Source: Desulfomicrobium macestii
GTDB lineage: Bacteria > Desulfobacterota > Desulfovibrionia > Desulfovibrionales > Desulfomicrobiaceae
Reading direction: 5' to 3'
Length of the DNA: 64,000 nt
Assembly: GCF_014873765.1 (NCBI RefSeq)
Contig: NZ_JADBGG010000017.1
Location: 40,540-104,539 of the forward strand
The notes below the pieces were generated by a model. The model was not told the DNA's origin and ran no database searches. It saw only the letters and a program-made list of their open reading frames with translations. This document shows positions 8,640 to 18,454 of the stretch, in pieces (the first letter of the stretch is position 1; every line of letters begins with the position of its first letter). Position numbers and translations under genes: made by a program.

Positions 8640-10646
8640 ATGAAAAAACACGACATCGCTTCCTCCACACGAAATATCGGCATCATCGCCCACATCGACG
8701 CTGGCAAGACCACGCTGACCGAGCGCCTGCTTTTTTATGCGCACAAGATCCACAAGATTGGCGAGGTCCATGACGGCAACGCGACCATGGACTACCTTGA
8801 GGAAGAGCAGAAGCGGGGCATTACCATCACCTCGGCCTGCACCTCCGTGGTTTGGGAAGGCAGTCAGGTCAACATCATAGACACTCCCGGGCACGTTGAT
8901 TTCAACGTCGAGGTGGAACGCTCCCTGCGGGTCTGCGACGGCGCGATCGTCGTCTTCTGCGCGGTCAACGGCATCGAGTCCCAGAGCGAGACCGTCTGGC
9001 GGCAGGCCCGCAAGTACGGGCTCCCGAGGCTCGTTTTCGTCAACAAGACCGACCGCCCCGGCGCTGATTACTGGAAGGTGGTCGCGGATATCCAGGCCCG
9101 CCTCGCGGTCAGGCCGCTGCCGGTGACGGTGCCGTCCGTATGCGTGGAGGGCGGGGTGCTGCATCTTTTGCGCGGCAAGGTCCTTGTCTTCGATGCGACG
9201 GATCAGGGCGCGACGGTGCATGAGTTTGATCCCACGGACGGGGACCGCGAACTTCTCGAAGCCAGACGCAAGGAACTGACGGAAGCCGCGGCCGATTTCG
9301 ACGATCTGGTCATGGAGCGCTACCTGGCCGACGAAGTCATCGGCGAAACCGAGCTGCGGTCGGCCCTGCGCAAGGCGACCCTGACCGGGCAGGCCGTGCC
9401 TGTCTATTGCGGCAGCGCGCTCAAGAACATAGGCGTGCAGCCGCTCATGAACGGGATCGTTCATTTTTTGCCCTCTCCGGACGAATCGCACTCCCATGCC
9501 CACGTGCTGCGGCGCATGGAGGAGCAGAACGTCCGCGCGGACCAGTTCGTGGGCTTTGTCTTCAAGGTTCTCTTCGAGGGTGCGCACAAGAAGATCTTCA
9601 TGCGCGTCTACAACGGTCGCATCGGTGAAAACAGCGCTGTGTACAATTCCCGGCTGGAGCGCTTCGAAAAGATCCACAAGCTCTACACGGTGCATGCCAA
9701 CCGCTACGAGCCCATTCCCGAGGCCAGGACCGGCGAGATCGTCCTGGCCACCGGTCTCAAGGAATGCATCACCGGAGACACGCTTTTTTCCGGCAAGGCG
9801 ACGTTGCGCCTTGAGAACATCGACATCATCCAGCCGGTCCTGAACGTGGCCCTGGTGCCGGGCAGCGCCAGCGACACGGACAAACTTCAAGCTTTGCTTC
9901 AAAGATACTGCATCGAAGATCCGACCCTGCAATCCTTCACGGACGAGGACACGGATCAGCTCATCGTGGCGGGCCTTGGCGAGCTGCACCTGGAGGTGGT
10001 TCTGGAGCGGCTGCGCCGCGAGAGCGGGGTGACTTTCCGCTACGGCAACCCGCAGGTCATTTTCCGCGAGACCATTGCCGCCGATGCGACGGCCGAGGGA
10101 AGCTGCCGCAAGCTCATCGGGGATCAGCAGCACCGCGCCCTGGTCCGGGTCATGGTCCGACCGGCCGCGCGTGGGCAGGGCAACCGTTGCGTCACCGAAC
10201 TGCCGGCCACGAATCACACGGACATCGCCCTGAAGGCCATGGAGGACGCGCTGCAGGCCGGAATGCTCCAGGGTTGCCTGGTTTCGGACGTGGAGGCGAC
10301 ATTGCTTGAAGTTGCCCATTTCGAGGATGGGCTCACGGATCTGGGCGTGCGCATGGCCGCGCTGGAAGCCATGAAGTCGGCCCTGGTCAAGGCCTCGCCG
10401 GTCCTGCTCGAACCGATCATGGACGTTGAGCTGCGCATGCCGCAGGAATATGTCGGCGACTGTGTCAATCTGCTTGGAGCAAAGAACGCGCGCATCCTCG
10501 ATGTTCGCACTTCGGATTACGAGTCCGGCATCACGGCCACGGCCCCCATGCGTCAGCTCTTCGGCTTCTCCACGGAGCTTCGGTCTCGGACCAAGGGCAA
10601 GGCGTTCTATTCGCTGGTTTTCAGCCGGTATGACGTGGTGGGATAA
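8640..10646 (+). CDS. fusA: Elongation factor G paralogue
   Basis: Ribosomal translocation GTPase of 668 residues. G motifs are AHIDAGKTT (residues 16-24), RGITI near 60, DTPGH at about 82-86, NKTD at about 136-139 (NKMD is usual) and an SAL motif near 262, followed by EF-G domains II-V (GLGELHLEV near 443, RMPQEYVGDCVNLLG near 598). It is somewhat shorter than canonical EF-G (about 690-700), stands alone rather than in a str operon with rpsL, rpsG and tuf, and has no evident Shine-Dalgarno before its ATG. These points suggest a secondary EF-G rather than the main one. Dependence on the upstream gene for translation is plausible. Confidence 0.9.
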   Translation: MKKHDIASSTRNIGIIAHIDAGKTTLTERLLFYAHKIHKIGEVHDGNATMDYLEEEQKRGITITSACTSVVWEGSQVNIIDTPGHVDFNVEVERSLRVCDGAIVVFCAVNGIESQSETVWRQARKYGLPRLVFVNKTDRPGADYWKVVADIQARLAVRPLPVTVPSVCVEGGVLHLLRGKVLVFDATDQGATVHEFDPTDGDRELLEARRKELTEAAADFDDLVMERYLADEVIGETELRSALRKATLTGQAVPVYCGSALKNIGVQPLMNGIVHFLPSPDESHSHAHVLRRMEEQNVRADQFVGFVFKVLFEGAHKKIFMRVYNGRIGENSAVYNSRLERFEKIHKLYTVHANRYEPIPEARTGEIVLATGLKECITGDTLFSGKATLRLENIDIIQPVLNVALVPGSASDTDKLQALLQRYCIEDPTLQSFTDEDTDQLIVAGLGELHLEVVLERLRRESGVTFRYGNPQVIFRETIAADATAEGSCRKLIGDQQHRALVRVMVRPAARGQGNRCVTELPATNHTDIALKAMEDALQAGMLQGCLVSDVEATLLEVAHFEDGLTDLGVRMAALEAMKSALVKASPVLLEPIMDVELRMPQEYVGDCVNLLGAKNARILDVRTSDYESGITATAPMRQLFGFSTELRSRTKGKAFYSLVFSRYDVVG

Positions 10647-10674
10647 CCACGGCAATGGGCCTGTTTTAGAACTC

Positions 10675-10703
10675 TTGCGATTGCTCGCAGTGGGTATTAT
10701 AGT
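10675..10703 (+). promoter_or_regulatory. Sigma70-type promoter of the toxin-antitoxin pair
   Basis: TTGCGA at 10675-10680 and TATAGT at 10698-10703 are separated by 17 bases, about 33 bases before the antitoxin ATG. This is one of the clearest promoters in the window. Confidence 0.65.
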
Positions 10704-10720
10704 CTGGACAGTCTAGACAG
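10702..10720 (+). promoter_or_regulatory. Possible autoregulatory operator of the toxin-antitoxin pair
   Basis: Two near-identical 9-base direct repeats, AGTCTGGAC and AGTCTAGAC, lie back to back over the end of the -10 box and the expected start point. The second contains the palindrome GTCTAGAC. Phd/YefM antitoxins bind such short palindromes at their own promoters, so this is the obvious operator candidate. Confidence 0.5.
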
Positions 10721-10735
10721 ATTAAAGGGGGCATC

Positions 10736-10987
10736 ATGATTTCTTGGCAATTGCAGGAAGCAAAGAACAAGTTTTCCGAATTGATCGACCGAGCCACGTC
10801 GGAAGGACCTCAGGTCATTACGCGCCACGGGATCGAAGTCGCAGTGGTGATGCCTATCGCAGGCTACAGAAAACTGACGGCTCCGAAAAAGCGACTGGGC
10901 GATTTTCTGATGGACTCGCCTTTAAGGAGCAGTGGTGTCTGCATTGAAAGGGATCGGCGAACTGATCTGCGCGAGATCGACCTTTGA
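10736..10987 (+). CDS. Antitoxin, Phd/YefM family
   Basis: An 83-residue antitoxin that would neutralise the PIN-domain toxin encoded directly downstream and repress the shared promoter. The N-terminus MISWQLQEAKNKFSELIDRA is the Phd/YefM DNA-binding fold entrance, followed by GPQVITRHGIEVAVVMP (about residues 24-40). The less conserved C-terminal tail (about 48-83) would wrap the toxin. AAAGGGGG precedes the ATG. The stop codon overlaps the toxin start by 4 bases (TTGA), giving tight translational coupling, usual for type II modules. Confidence 0.9.
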   Translation: MISWQLQEAKNKFSELIDRATSEGPQVITRHGIEVAVVMPIAGYRKLTAPKKRLGDFLMDSPLRSSGVCIERDRRTDLREIDL

Positions 10988-11409
10988 GTCAGAGATACCT
11001 TCTCGATACCTGTGTCATTTCTGAATTCGTAAAGCCAAGACCGGAGCTGAAGGTCGTGGAGTGGCTGAATTCCGTTGAGATGGACAATGCGTATCTGAGT
11101 GCGGTGACCATCGGCGAAATTCAGTTCGGGATCAGCAATCGTCCAGCGTCAAATCGCCGGACGGAACTTGAAGTTTGGCTGAATGAGGAACTTGCCGGGC
11201 AGTTCAACGGTCGCATCATCCCTCTGGATGCAAAGGTCTTTGTTGTGTGGGGAAAAATGACCGTCGCCAGGAAGCAGAAGGGTGAACCGATGGGTGTCAT
11301 GGATTCGCTTATCGCGGCTACTGCTTTGCGGCATGATATGGTTCTCGTGACCCGAAATACGGCCGATTTCAAGAATATCGGGCTGAGCATGCTCAATCCC
11401 TGGATGTAA
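10984..11409 (+). CDS. Type II toxin, VapC-like PIN-domain ribonuclease
   Basis: A 141-residue PIN-domain protein, expected to cut RNA in a Mg-dependent way when freed from its antitoxin. The acidic active-site residues are visible: Asp in LLDTCVISE (residue 8), Glu in TIGEIQFG (about 44), Asp in VMDSLIAATA (about 107), and the polar residues of TRNTADF (about 124-130). Translation starts at TTG, 10984, within the antitoxin stop. This rare start keeps expression low relative to the antitoxin. The similarity pattern is that of the VapC/FitB group. Confidence 0.9.
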   Translation: MSQRYLLDTCVISEFVKPRPELKVVEWLNSVEMDNAYLSAVTIGEIQFGISNRPASNRRTELEVWLNEELAGQFNGRIIPLDAKVFVVWGKMTVARKQKGEPMGVMDSLIAATALRHDMVLVTRNTADFKNIGLSMLNPWM

Positions 11410-11468
11410 AAAGCTGTCATCAATCAATGGGAATGACTCTCTGGGAGTCAGTGTTGAACAAGCGGTTC

Positions 11469-11509
11469 AAAAAAAGCCCCTGATCCACAATGAGATCAGG
11501 GGCTTTTTT
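11469..11509. terminator. Bidirectional terminator
   Basis: AAAAAAGCCCCTGATC pairs perfectly with GATCAGGGGCTTTTTT around an 8-base loop (11485-11492). It has an A-run on one side and a T-run on the other, so it can stop transcription from both sides. It separates the toxin gene from the converging rhodanese gene. Confidence 0.9.
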
Positions 11510-11550
11510 GCTGTCATGGGCGCGCTGCCGAAAAATGAGCGGGTCCGCGC

Positions 11551-12075
11551 CTACTGCACCTTTTCGATCGGGTAATCCAGGCCCTTCCATCCGAAGATGC
11601 CGCCGGGGAAGCGGTAGACGTTCTTGTAGCCCAGTTTCTTGGCCCACATCGCGCCGTTGTGGCTGCGCGTGCATTTCACGAAGCCGCAGTAGACGACGAT
11701 GGTCTTGTCCTTGTCGGGGCCGAGCATGGCCTCGAAGTCGGCCTGGGACTTGCCGCCGGTTTCCTTGGTGTCCCATTCCTTCATATCCGGGATGGGGAAG
11801 AGGAACTGCAGCGCGCCGGGCACGTGCTCCTTCTTGTAACTGTCTTCGTAGGGCATGGTGTCGATGATGACCATGTCCTTGCCTTCGTCCATCATCTTCT
11901 TCAGTTCCGCGCCCGTGACCAGGTCGTAACCGGCGGCGGTGGTGTCGCGGAACAGTTTCACGGCTTCGGCTTCCTTGGTGACTTCGGCCTCGAACTTGGT
12001 ATCGAAGAGGGCGAAGGATGGGCTTGCAACGAGCAGGCAAAACAGGCTCACCGCGAGGATGGCGATTTTCTTCAT
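11551..12075 (-). CDS. Exported rhodanese-like sulfurtransferase
   Basis: A 174-residue periplasmic protein with a cleavable signal peptide (MKKIAILAVSLFCLLVASPSFA) and one rhodanese domain. The active-site loop is YCGFVKCTRSHNG (about residues 129-141), with a second cysteine four residues after the first candidate nucleophile, and the domain ends in FPGGIFGWKGLDYP. Rhodaneses carry sulfane sulfur as persulfide; in a sulfate reducer a periplasmic one could handle polysulfide or thiosulfate, but that is inference. It overlaps the upstream MauE-like gene by 4 bases (ATGA), so the two are one unit. Confidence 0.88.
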   Translation of the reverse strand: MKKIAILAVSLFCLLVASPSFALFDTKFEAEVTKEAEAVKLFRDTTAAGYDLVTGAELKKMMDEGKDMVIIDTMPYEDSYKKEHVPGALQFLFPIPDMKEWDTKETGGKSQADFEAMLGPDKDKTIVVYCGFVKCTRSHNGAMWAKKLGYKNVYRFPGGIFGWKGLDYPIEKVQ

Positions 12076-12575
12076 GCAGTTTCTTCCTTGGAGATAAAGG
12101 TTTTGATGGATCGGTAATGACCGGCGAACGTCCCTGGGCGCACGCCCATGACCTTTCGCCACGCATACAGTGTTGCCGCGCATCCGAGCATGATCAGATC
12201 CCTCCACAGCGCGTCGCGAATCCCTGCAAAGGCTTCGCCTTCGGTGTCTCCGGGGCCGTAGCAGCCGCAGTCGATGTCCAGGCCCATGTGCATCCCGTAG
12301 CCGAGGACGGCGATGAACATGAGGATCATGAGGGTGATGAGGCCAAGGCTGCCCCGGATATCGAAAATGAGCGCCACCGCGCCCATGATTTCGAGGAGGG
12401 GCAGGAAAACGGCCACGGGCGGGATCAATGGACCCGGCAGGATGCCGAAGGCGTCGATGGTCACGGCAAAGGTCATGGGGTCCAGAATCTTGGTGATTCC
12501 GGCCACAAGAAAAGCCAGCGCCAGCGCGATGCGCACTGCGGCATAAGACCAGGATTTCCAGTGAATTGGGATCAT
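12072..12575 (-). CDS. MauE/DoxX-like membrane protein
   Basis: A 167-residue inner-membrane protein with about four hydrophobic helices, matching the MauE branch of the DoxX-like superfamily. Features seen: SYAAVRIALALAFLVAGITK in the first helix, FLPLLEIMGAVALIF in the second, and after helix three the motif DCGCYGPGD (about residues 101-109), with a cysteine pair facing the periplasm as in MauE. MauE-type proteins work with thiol-active partners in disulfide or sulfur chemistry. The 4-base overlap with the exported rhodanese suggests the pair passes electrons or sulfur across the membrane. This last point is inference from pairing only. Confidence 0.82.
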   Translation of the reverse strand: MIPIHWKSWSYAAVRIALALAFLVAGITKILDPMTFAVTIDAFGILPGPLIPPVAVFLPLLEIMGAVALIFDIRGSLGLITLMILMFIAVLGYGMHMGLDIDCGCYGPGDTEGEAFAGIRDALWRDLIMLGCAATLYAWRKVMGVRPGTFAGHYRSIKTFISKEETA

Positions 12576-12729
12576 GCAATGACTATCTGGCCCGAGGCGG
12601 GCTTGCGGTCAAATCGTAATTTTTGATCCGTGGGTCGAAAACGGATCGGGATTATCGATGCGTGCTTCGGAGTACGGCTTTGATGACAGGTTTTCGCGGG
12701 CGCAGGCCGGTCGTTGACCGAGCCAGAAG

Positions 12730-13437
12730 TCAGGTTTCGGAAGGGTAGGCGGGCGGCTCCAGTGTGACGGGCGGCACGTGCGGTGCGAAGTCGCAGGGGG
12801 CGTGGAACACGACCCATTCGCCGCTGTAGGGGTGATGCAGGCCAAGCTGGCTGGCGTGGAGATGCAGGCGGTCGCCCTGCCGGGCGTCGCCGTAGAGGTT
12901 GTCGCCGATGATGGGGTGGCCAAGGCTGGCCATGTGCACCCGCAGCTGGTGGGATCGGCCGGTGTGGGGGCGCAGCAGGACCAGGGTGCTCTCTTCGGCG
13001 CGTTCAAGCACGAAATAGTCCGTCAGGGCCGGTTTGCCCGTGTCGTGGCAGACCATCTGCCTTGGACGGTTGGGCCAATCGCAGATGAGCGGCAGATCCA
13101 CCTGCCCCGAGTCCTCGGCCAGCACGCCGGTAACCCTCGCCAGATATACCTTGCGGGTCAGGCGGTCCTGGAATTGCCCGCGCAGGGTCGCTTCGGCCTT
13201 GCGCCGCGTGGCCACGACCAGCACTCCGGAGGTGCCAAGGTCCAGGCGATGCACGGCCTGTGCCCCGGGATGGATTGCGCGCACCCGCGACAGGACCGAG
13301 TCCAAAAGCTCCGGAGTGCGGCCGGGCACGGACAGAAGGCCGCCCGGCTTGTTGACCACGATCATGTCCCGGTCTTCGTGGATGACGGTCAGCCAGGGTT
13401 CGGTCGGAGGATTGTAGTCCAGGGGCGTGAGGGTCAT
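12730..13437 (-). CDS. RNA pseudouridine synthase, RluA family
   Basis: Isomerises uridine to pseudouridine in ribosomal or transfer RNA. The 235-residue product contains the catalytic-Asp motif VHRLDLGTSGVLVVA (about residues 61-75), the upstream strand VVNKPGGLLSVPGR and the C-terminal GRSHQLRVHMASLGHPIIGD (about 157-176). There is no S4 domain, so it resembles the small RluA/TruC-type enzymes rather than RluC or RluD. The start at 13437 begins MTLTPLDYNPPTEPW; the frame continues upstream for 64 codons that look non-coding. No clear ribosome site is seen, so the start is less certain than the identity. Confidence 0.9.
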   Translation of the reverse strand: MTLTPLDYNPPTEPWLTVIHEDRDMIVVNKPGGLLSVPGRTPELLDSVLSRVRAIHPGAQAVHRLDLGTSGVLVVATRRKAEATLRGQFQDRLTRKVYLARVTGVLAEDSGQVDLPLICDWPNRPRQMVCHDTGKPALTDYFVLERAEESTLVLLRPHTGRSHQLRVHMASLGHPIIGDNLYGDARQGDRLHLHASQLGLHHPYSGEWVVFHAPCDFAPHVPPVTLEPPAYPSET

Positions 13438-13558
13438 GGTGCGGCCGGTGCCTGCGCGGGAAGGGCGTCCTGATCTTTCAGGGCTTCCATGACCGGGTTG
13501 CTTGCGCTCAGGCAGACCATGAGGGGGAACCGGGGCGCCGCCGTGCGGACTCGGGCAT

Positions 13559-14272
13559 TCACTGCAGAATCTCCGGAGACTCGGCGGTGGGCTCGAACAC
13601 GCCGAGCTGGTCGAGTTGCCAGCCGACATCCTTGCCGATCATTTTCTTCTTGCGCACGGTGATCCACCAGATCCCCTTCCATTGCCATCCGGGGAGGGAC
13701 ATGACGTAGGTGGCCTGGCGTTGCAGGGATCTGGCGATGAGATCGACGGTGTCCTCCCGACGTTCCTGCGGGGTGAGCCCGGTGCGTCTCTCCAGCGTGG
13801 CGCGGCCCTGCAGATGCAATCCGAGCAGGTCGGTCAGCCCGTTTCCGGGAAAGCTCTGGATGAAGGCTCCGGGCACCGCCGGCAGGGTGTGTGCGTCCGG
13901 CGCGTTGGTGGTCGTCACGCCGGTCTTGTCGTCGTAAATGGTGACCAGTTCCACGAAGTGCTTGCCCATCCCGTAATAGAAAACCAGATAGGTTTTCTCT
14001 TCCGCGTTTTTCCAGGTCCGGCAAAACAGGGCCTGCTCCTTGGCCGCGATCTGGAAGTCGAACATGATGTCGTCGTCGAATCCATGCTCGTGGGCCCAAT
14101 CCTCGGCCTGGCGGAGTGGCTGGCGCAGCTCCTGATCCGAGGGAACGTGCGAGCGAGGGACCATTCGCTCTCGGGGGGAGGACAGCGCATCGACGGTGAT
14201 GCGCATGATCTTGACGGACAGAAACCAGGCTCCGATGAGGATGCCCAGCAGCACGAAAGGCAGAGTGGTCAT
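13559..14272 (-). CDS. Membrane-anchored unknown protein
   Basis: A 237-residue protein with one N-terminal hydrophobic helix (TLPFVLLGILIGAWFLSVKI) acting as an uncleaved anchor, then a soluble domain rich in charged residues and tryptophan near the end (LPGWQWKGIWWITVRKKK). I do not recognise the family. The frame is well used throughout, with typical codon choice, and the gene runs in the same direction as tesA upstream and the RluA-type gene downstream. GTGGGG lies close before the ATG. Shadow frames over the same DNA lack a plausible start. Confidence 0.7.
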   Translation of the reverse strand: MTTLPFVLLGILIGAWFLSVKIMRITVDALSSPRERMVPRSHVPSDQELRQPLRQAEDWAHEHGFDDDIMFDFQIAAKEQALFCRTWKNAEEKTYLVFYYGMGKHFVELVTIYDDKTGVTTTNAPDAHTLPAVPGAFIQSFPGNGLTDLLGLHLQGRATLERRTGLTPQERREDTVDLIARSLQRQATYVMSLPGWQWKGIWWITVRKKKMIGKDVGWQLDQLGVFEPTAESPEILQ

Positions 14273-14305
14273 GATTTCCCCACGAAAAGGATGTTGATTT
14301 TTCGA

Positions 14306-14954
14306 CTATGCCGGACTGTGCAACAGCGCGTCCACTTCGTCCAGGACCATGGGCAGGATGCCGTCCACGATGCGTCCCACACCGTCGGCATTGGGATGCA
14401 GGCCGTCCTCAAGCAGCAGGCCAGGGTCGGAGATGACCCCGTCCAGGAAAAAAGGGTACAGGGGCAGGTCATACTTTTGGGCCAGATCGGGAAAAACCTG
14501 CTCGAACTCTTTGCGATAAGCCACTCCCCAATTGACCGGAGCACGCATTCCGGCCAGTATTACACGGGCTCCGGCCTCAAGGCACTCCTTGATCATGGCT
14601 TCGAGGTTGGCGCGCATGGGCGCGGGGTCAAGGCCGCGCAGGCCGTCGTTGGCGCCGAGCTCCAGGATGACCAGGTCGGGCTTGTCCTGCAGGGACCAGG
14701 CCAGGCGTGCCCGCCCGCCGCTTGAGGTGTCGCCGGACAGGCCGGCGTTGGTGACCCGGACCTTGCGTCCCTGGCTGAGCACCCGCTGCTCCAGCTGGGC
14801 GGCGAAAGACTTGGAGGGCGGCAGATTGTAGCCTGCGGTCAGGCTGTCCCCGAAGGCGAGAATATGGATTTCGGATTCCGCGCAAACTCCGCGGACCGGA
14901 CACAATACGATCAGGGCCACGGCCCAGGTGATACCCCATACAAGGATGGATGAC

Positions 14955-14956
<2 letters not shown>
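14306..14956 (-). CDS. tesA: Periplasmic SGNH-hydrolase, acyl-CoA thioesterase I/lysophospholipase type
   Basis: A 216-residue exported esterase of the TesA group, acting on acyl-thioesters, lysophospholipids or aryl esters. After a signal peptide (about 26 residues) come block I FGDSLTAGYN with the catalytic Ser, the Gly of GLSGDTSSGG, block III GANDGLRG with Asn, and the C-terminal catalytic Asp-His in EDGLHPN. AGAGGAAG lies 5 bases upstream of the ATG. This ATG shares the bases CATG with the start of the divergent ABC ATPase. The arrangement tesA divergent from an ATPase and large permease is the same as tesA/ybbA-ybbP in E. coli. Confidence 0.92.
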
Positions 14957-15628
<672 letters not shown>

Positions 15629-15629
<1 letters not shown>

Positions 15630-18160
15630 TGGATACCAGGGATCTGCGACTGGCCCTGACGCTGTGCCGCCGCGAGCTGCGGGGCGGCCTGCGCGGTTTT
15701 GGCGTCTTTCTGGGCTGCCTGTTTCTGGGCGTTCTGGCCATCAGCGCCGTGGGGTCTCTGGGGCGCGCCCTCGAAGCCGGACTTGCCGGTGACGCCAAGG
15801 CCATCCTCGGCGGGGACGTGAGCGTGAGTCTCACCTCGCGAAGCTTGAGCGAGGACGAAGCGGCATATCTCGGTGGTTTCGGCGCACTGAGCCGGACCCT
15901 TTCCACGCGGACCATGGCCCGCACCGACGCACAGGAAGCGTCCGCCAGGTCCGTGCTGGTCGAGTTCAAGGGCGTGGACGCGCTCTATCCCCTGTACGGG
16001 CGCATGGAGCTGGAAGGCGGCAAAGAGGTGCAGGAGCTGCTGGCCGTCAGGGACGGTCTGCCCGGAGCCGTTGCCGACCGGGGACTCCTGACCAGACTTC
16101 AGGTTGCGGTGGGGGATGAGATCCGTGTCGGCGACGTGCGCTTCGCCCTGCGCGGGATCATCGAGCGCGAGCCGGACCGCGTGGTCGAATTCTTCAGCCT
16201 GGGGCCCCGGCTCATGGTCTCCGCCGACGCCTTCGGGCAGACCGGCCTGACCCAGCCGGGCAGCCTGTTCCGCGCCGAATATCTGCTGCGTCTTGACGGC
16301 GGGGACGCCGAGCAGGTGGTCGGCCGGATTCGCGCCGACAATCCCGATTCGGGTTGGCGGGTGCGCGATTACATGCATGCCGCGCCGCGAATCCGCACCG
16401 TGCTGGAGCGCCTGAGCGTGGACCTGACCCTGGTCGGACTGGGCGCGCTTCTGGTCGGCGGGCTCGGCATCGCGGGGGGTGTGCGCGGGTACCTTGGCGG
16501 GCGGCTCAACCACATGGCCGCCATGAAGTGCATGGGCGGTTCGAGCAGGGTGCTGTTCATCTCGTATCTTGCGCAGGTCCTGTTCCTGGGCTTTGTCGGC
16601 GCCTGCGCCGGGATGCTGGCCGGGAGCCTTGTGCCCTGGCTGGCCGGGCGGTTCTTTTCCGACGTCCTGCCCATCCAGGTCCGCAGCGGCATTTATCTCG
16701 CCCCGCTGATTCAGGCCGCCCTCTTCGGGCTGGTCACGACCCTGGCCTTTTCCATGCCGCCCCTCTTTCGCGCGGTCATGGTGCGCCCCTCGGGGATTTT
16801 CCGGGGCTACGTCTCGGCCGACATGGCGCGCATCCCGCGAGCCGCGATCCTGCCCACGGCCGCCGCCTTTGTCTTGCTGGCGCTGATGGTCTTCTGGTTC
16901 GCGGGCAACAACAGGCTCTCGGCATGGTTCGTGGGCGGCACCATCATGGCCTTCGTGCTCTTCAAGGGGCTGGCCCGGATCATCCGCTGGCTGGCGGCCA
17001 GGGCGCCGCGCTTGCCCTGGCCCAGCGCCCGCATCGGCGTGGCCAACATCCATCGCCCGGGCTCGCCCGGCGTGAGCCTGGTCTTTGCCCTGGGTTTTGG
17101 ACTTACGGCCCTGGTGGCCGTGGTCATGGTCAATTCCAGTCTGACCAGGGCGCTGACCGCCGAGCTGGCCGAGGAGGCCCCGGACTTTTTCTTCATGGAC
17201 ATCCGTCCCGACCAGGTCGAGCGGTTTCGCGCCCTGGCCAACGACACCCCCGGCCTGTCGCGGCTGGATCTACGCCCCATGATCCGGGGGCGCATCGTGC
17301 GCATCGGCGACACGCCGGTGGAAAACGCCACCGTGGCCGAGGAGGTGGCCTGGGCCGTGCGCGGGGACCGGGGCCTTTCCTACAGCGAGGAATTTCCGCG
17401 CGGCAGCACCCTCCTGCGGGGCCAGTGGTGGGAGGGCGGGTATGCCGGTCCGCCGCTCATTTCCCTGACTTCCGACCTGGCCAAGGGGTTCGGTGTGGAC
17501 CTTGGCGACACGCTGACCGTCAACGTTCTGGGCCGCAACCTGACCGGGACCATCGCCAGCATCCGCGAGGTCAACTGGCAGACCCTGGCCATGCAGTTCG
17601 CCATCATCTTCTCTCCCGGCACCCTCGACAATGCCCCGCAGACCTGGCTTGGGGCGGCCTACGGCGTGGACAACACGGAGGATCTGTACGCCCGCGCCAC
17701 CCAGGCCTTTCCGGAGGTGGCCGTGATAACCATCCGCGAAGTGCTCGACAACGCGGCGCTGATTCTGACCCGCACGGTGCGCATCTTCCAGGTCATGGCC
17801 GGAGTGGCGCTGCTGGTCGGGTTTCTGGTGTTGGCCGGAGCCTTCTCGGCGGACCAGCACCGGCGCATTTACGACAGCGTTATCTACAAGGTCTGCGGCG
17901 CGACACGGCGCGACATACTGGCCATCCTCGTGGCTGAGTTTTCCCTGGCCGGACTGTTCACGGGCCTTGGCAGCCTTGCGCTCGGCACGCTTACGGCCTG
18001 GGGCGTGGTCCAGGGGTTGCTGCGCATGCAGTTCAGGCCGGACCTCGCCATGGGCCTATTGACCGTGCTGGCAGGGGTGGGGGTGTCGCTGTTCATGGGC
18101 CTGCTGGGCACCTGGCGCGTTCTGGGCCGCAAGGCCGCGCCGTTTCTGCGCAACGAATGA
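15629..18160 (+). CDS. ybbP: FtsX-like ABC permease, YbbP type
   Basis: Large inner-membrane protein of 843 residues with two FtsX-type membrane blocks and long periplasmic loops, like the 804-residue YbbP of E. coli. An N-terminal helix (FGVFLGCLFLGVLAISAVG) is followed by a periplasmic domain, three helices around residues 265-395, further helices near 400-460, a second periplasmic domain, and a last FtsX block near 705-840 (VALLVGFLVLAGAFSADQHR, then the ALLPTLLL-like end). Conserved cytosolic turns MKCMGGSSRVLF and YKVCGATRRDILA are coupling-helix motifs. GGAGG is spaced for ATG 15629 rather than 15626. Substrate unknown; the neighbouring tesA suggests lipids. Confidence 0.9.
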
Positions 18161-18454
18161 CGCACTTGGATTTTTTGTGCGCAGAGTCGTCTGATTTGCC
18201 ATACATCCGAATCTTTTCGGTCTGGTTTTGAGTCCAGATGAGTGTCCTTTTTCAACACGTTGAAATAGAGAGGCTTCTTTGACGGCAGCTTGGACGCATT
18301 CAGAAATTATGTACTTATTTTGTTCTTTTCGGCTCGGTTTGCCTAATATAAGTTTGCATTATTGTTCAGTTTCTTGTACAAGTTTTGTGATTGAATTTTG
18401 CACAGTCGTTCATTGCAATACGTAGAATCCCAACTCACGCAGTCAGGAGGTGTC
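18161..18454. other. AT-rich intergenic region before the vWA operon
   Basis: About 290 bases, clearly richer in A and T than the flanking genes, with no open frame worth calling. An 8-base inverted repeat TCTGCGCA/TGCGCAGA (18145-18152 and 18178-18185) spans the end of the permease gene. A dyad TTCAAC-ac-GTTGAA sits at 18251-18264 and could bind a regulator. A weak promoter is listed separately. No terminator with a T-run is evident. Confidence 0.5.
18320..18349 (+). promoter_or_regulatory. Possible promoter of the vWA/ABC operon
   Basis: TTGTTC at 18320-18325 and TAATAT at 18344-18349 with an 18-base spacer, about 105 bases before the vWA gene. The region is the only non-coding stretch long enough to start the operon, but both boxes are imperfect. 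Confidence 0.3.

Noticed and set aside
8631..10655. A minus-strand open frame of about 670 codons
   Set aside because: Exactly antisense to the EF-G gene, which has all GTPase motifs.
18145..18185. Terminator after the YbbP-like gene formed by TCTGCGCA/TGCGCAGA
   Set aside because: The loop is 25 bases and the T-run is inside it, so it does not have terminator geometry.
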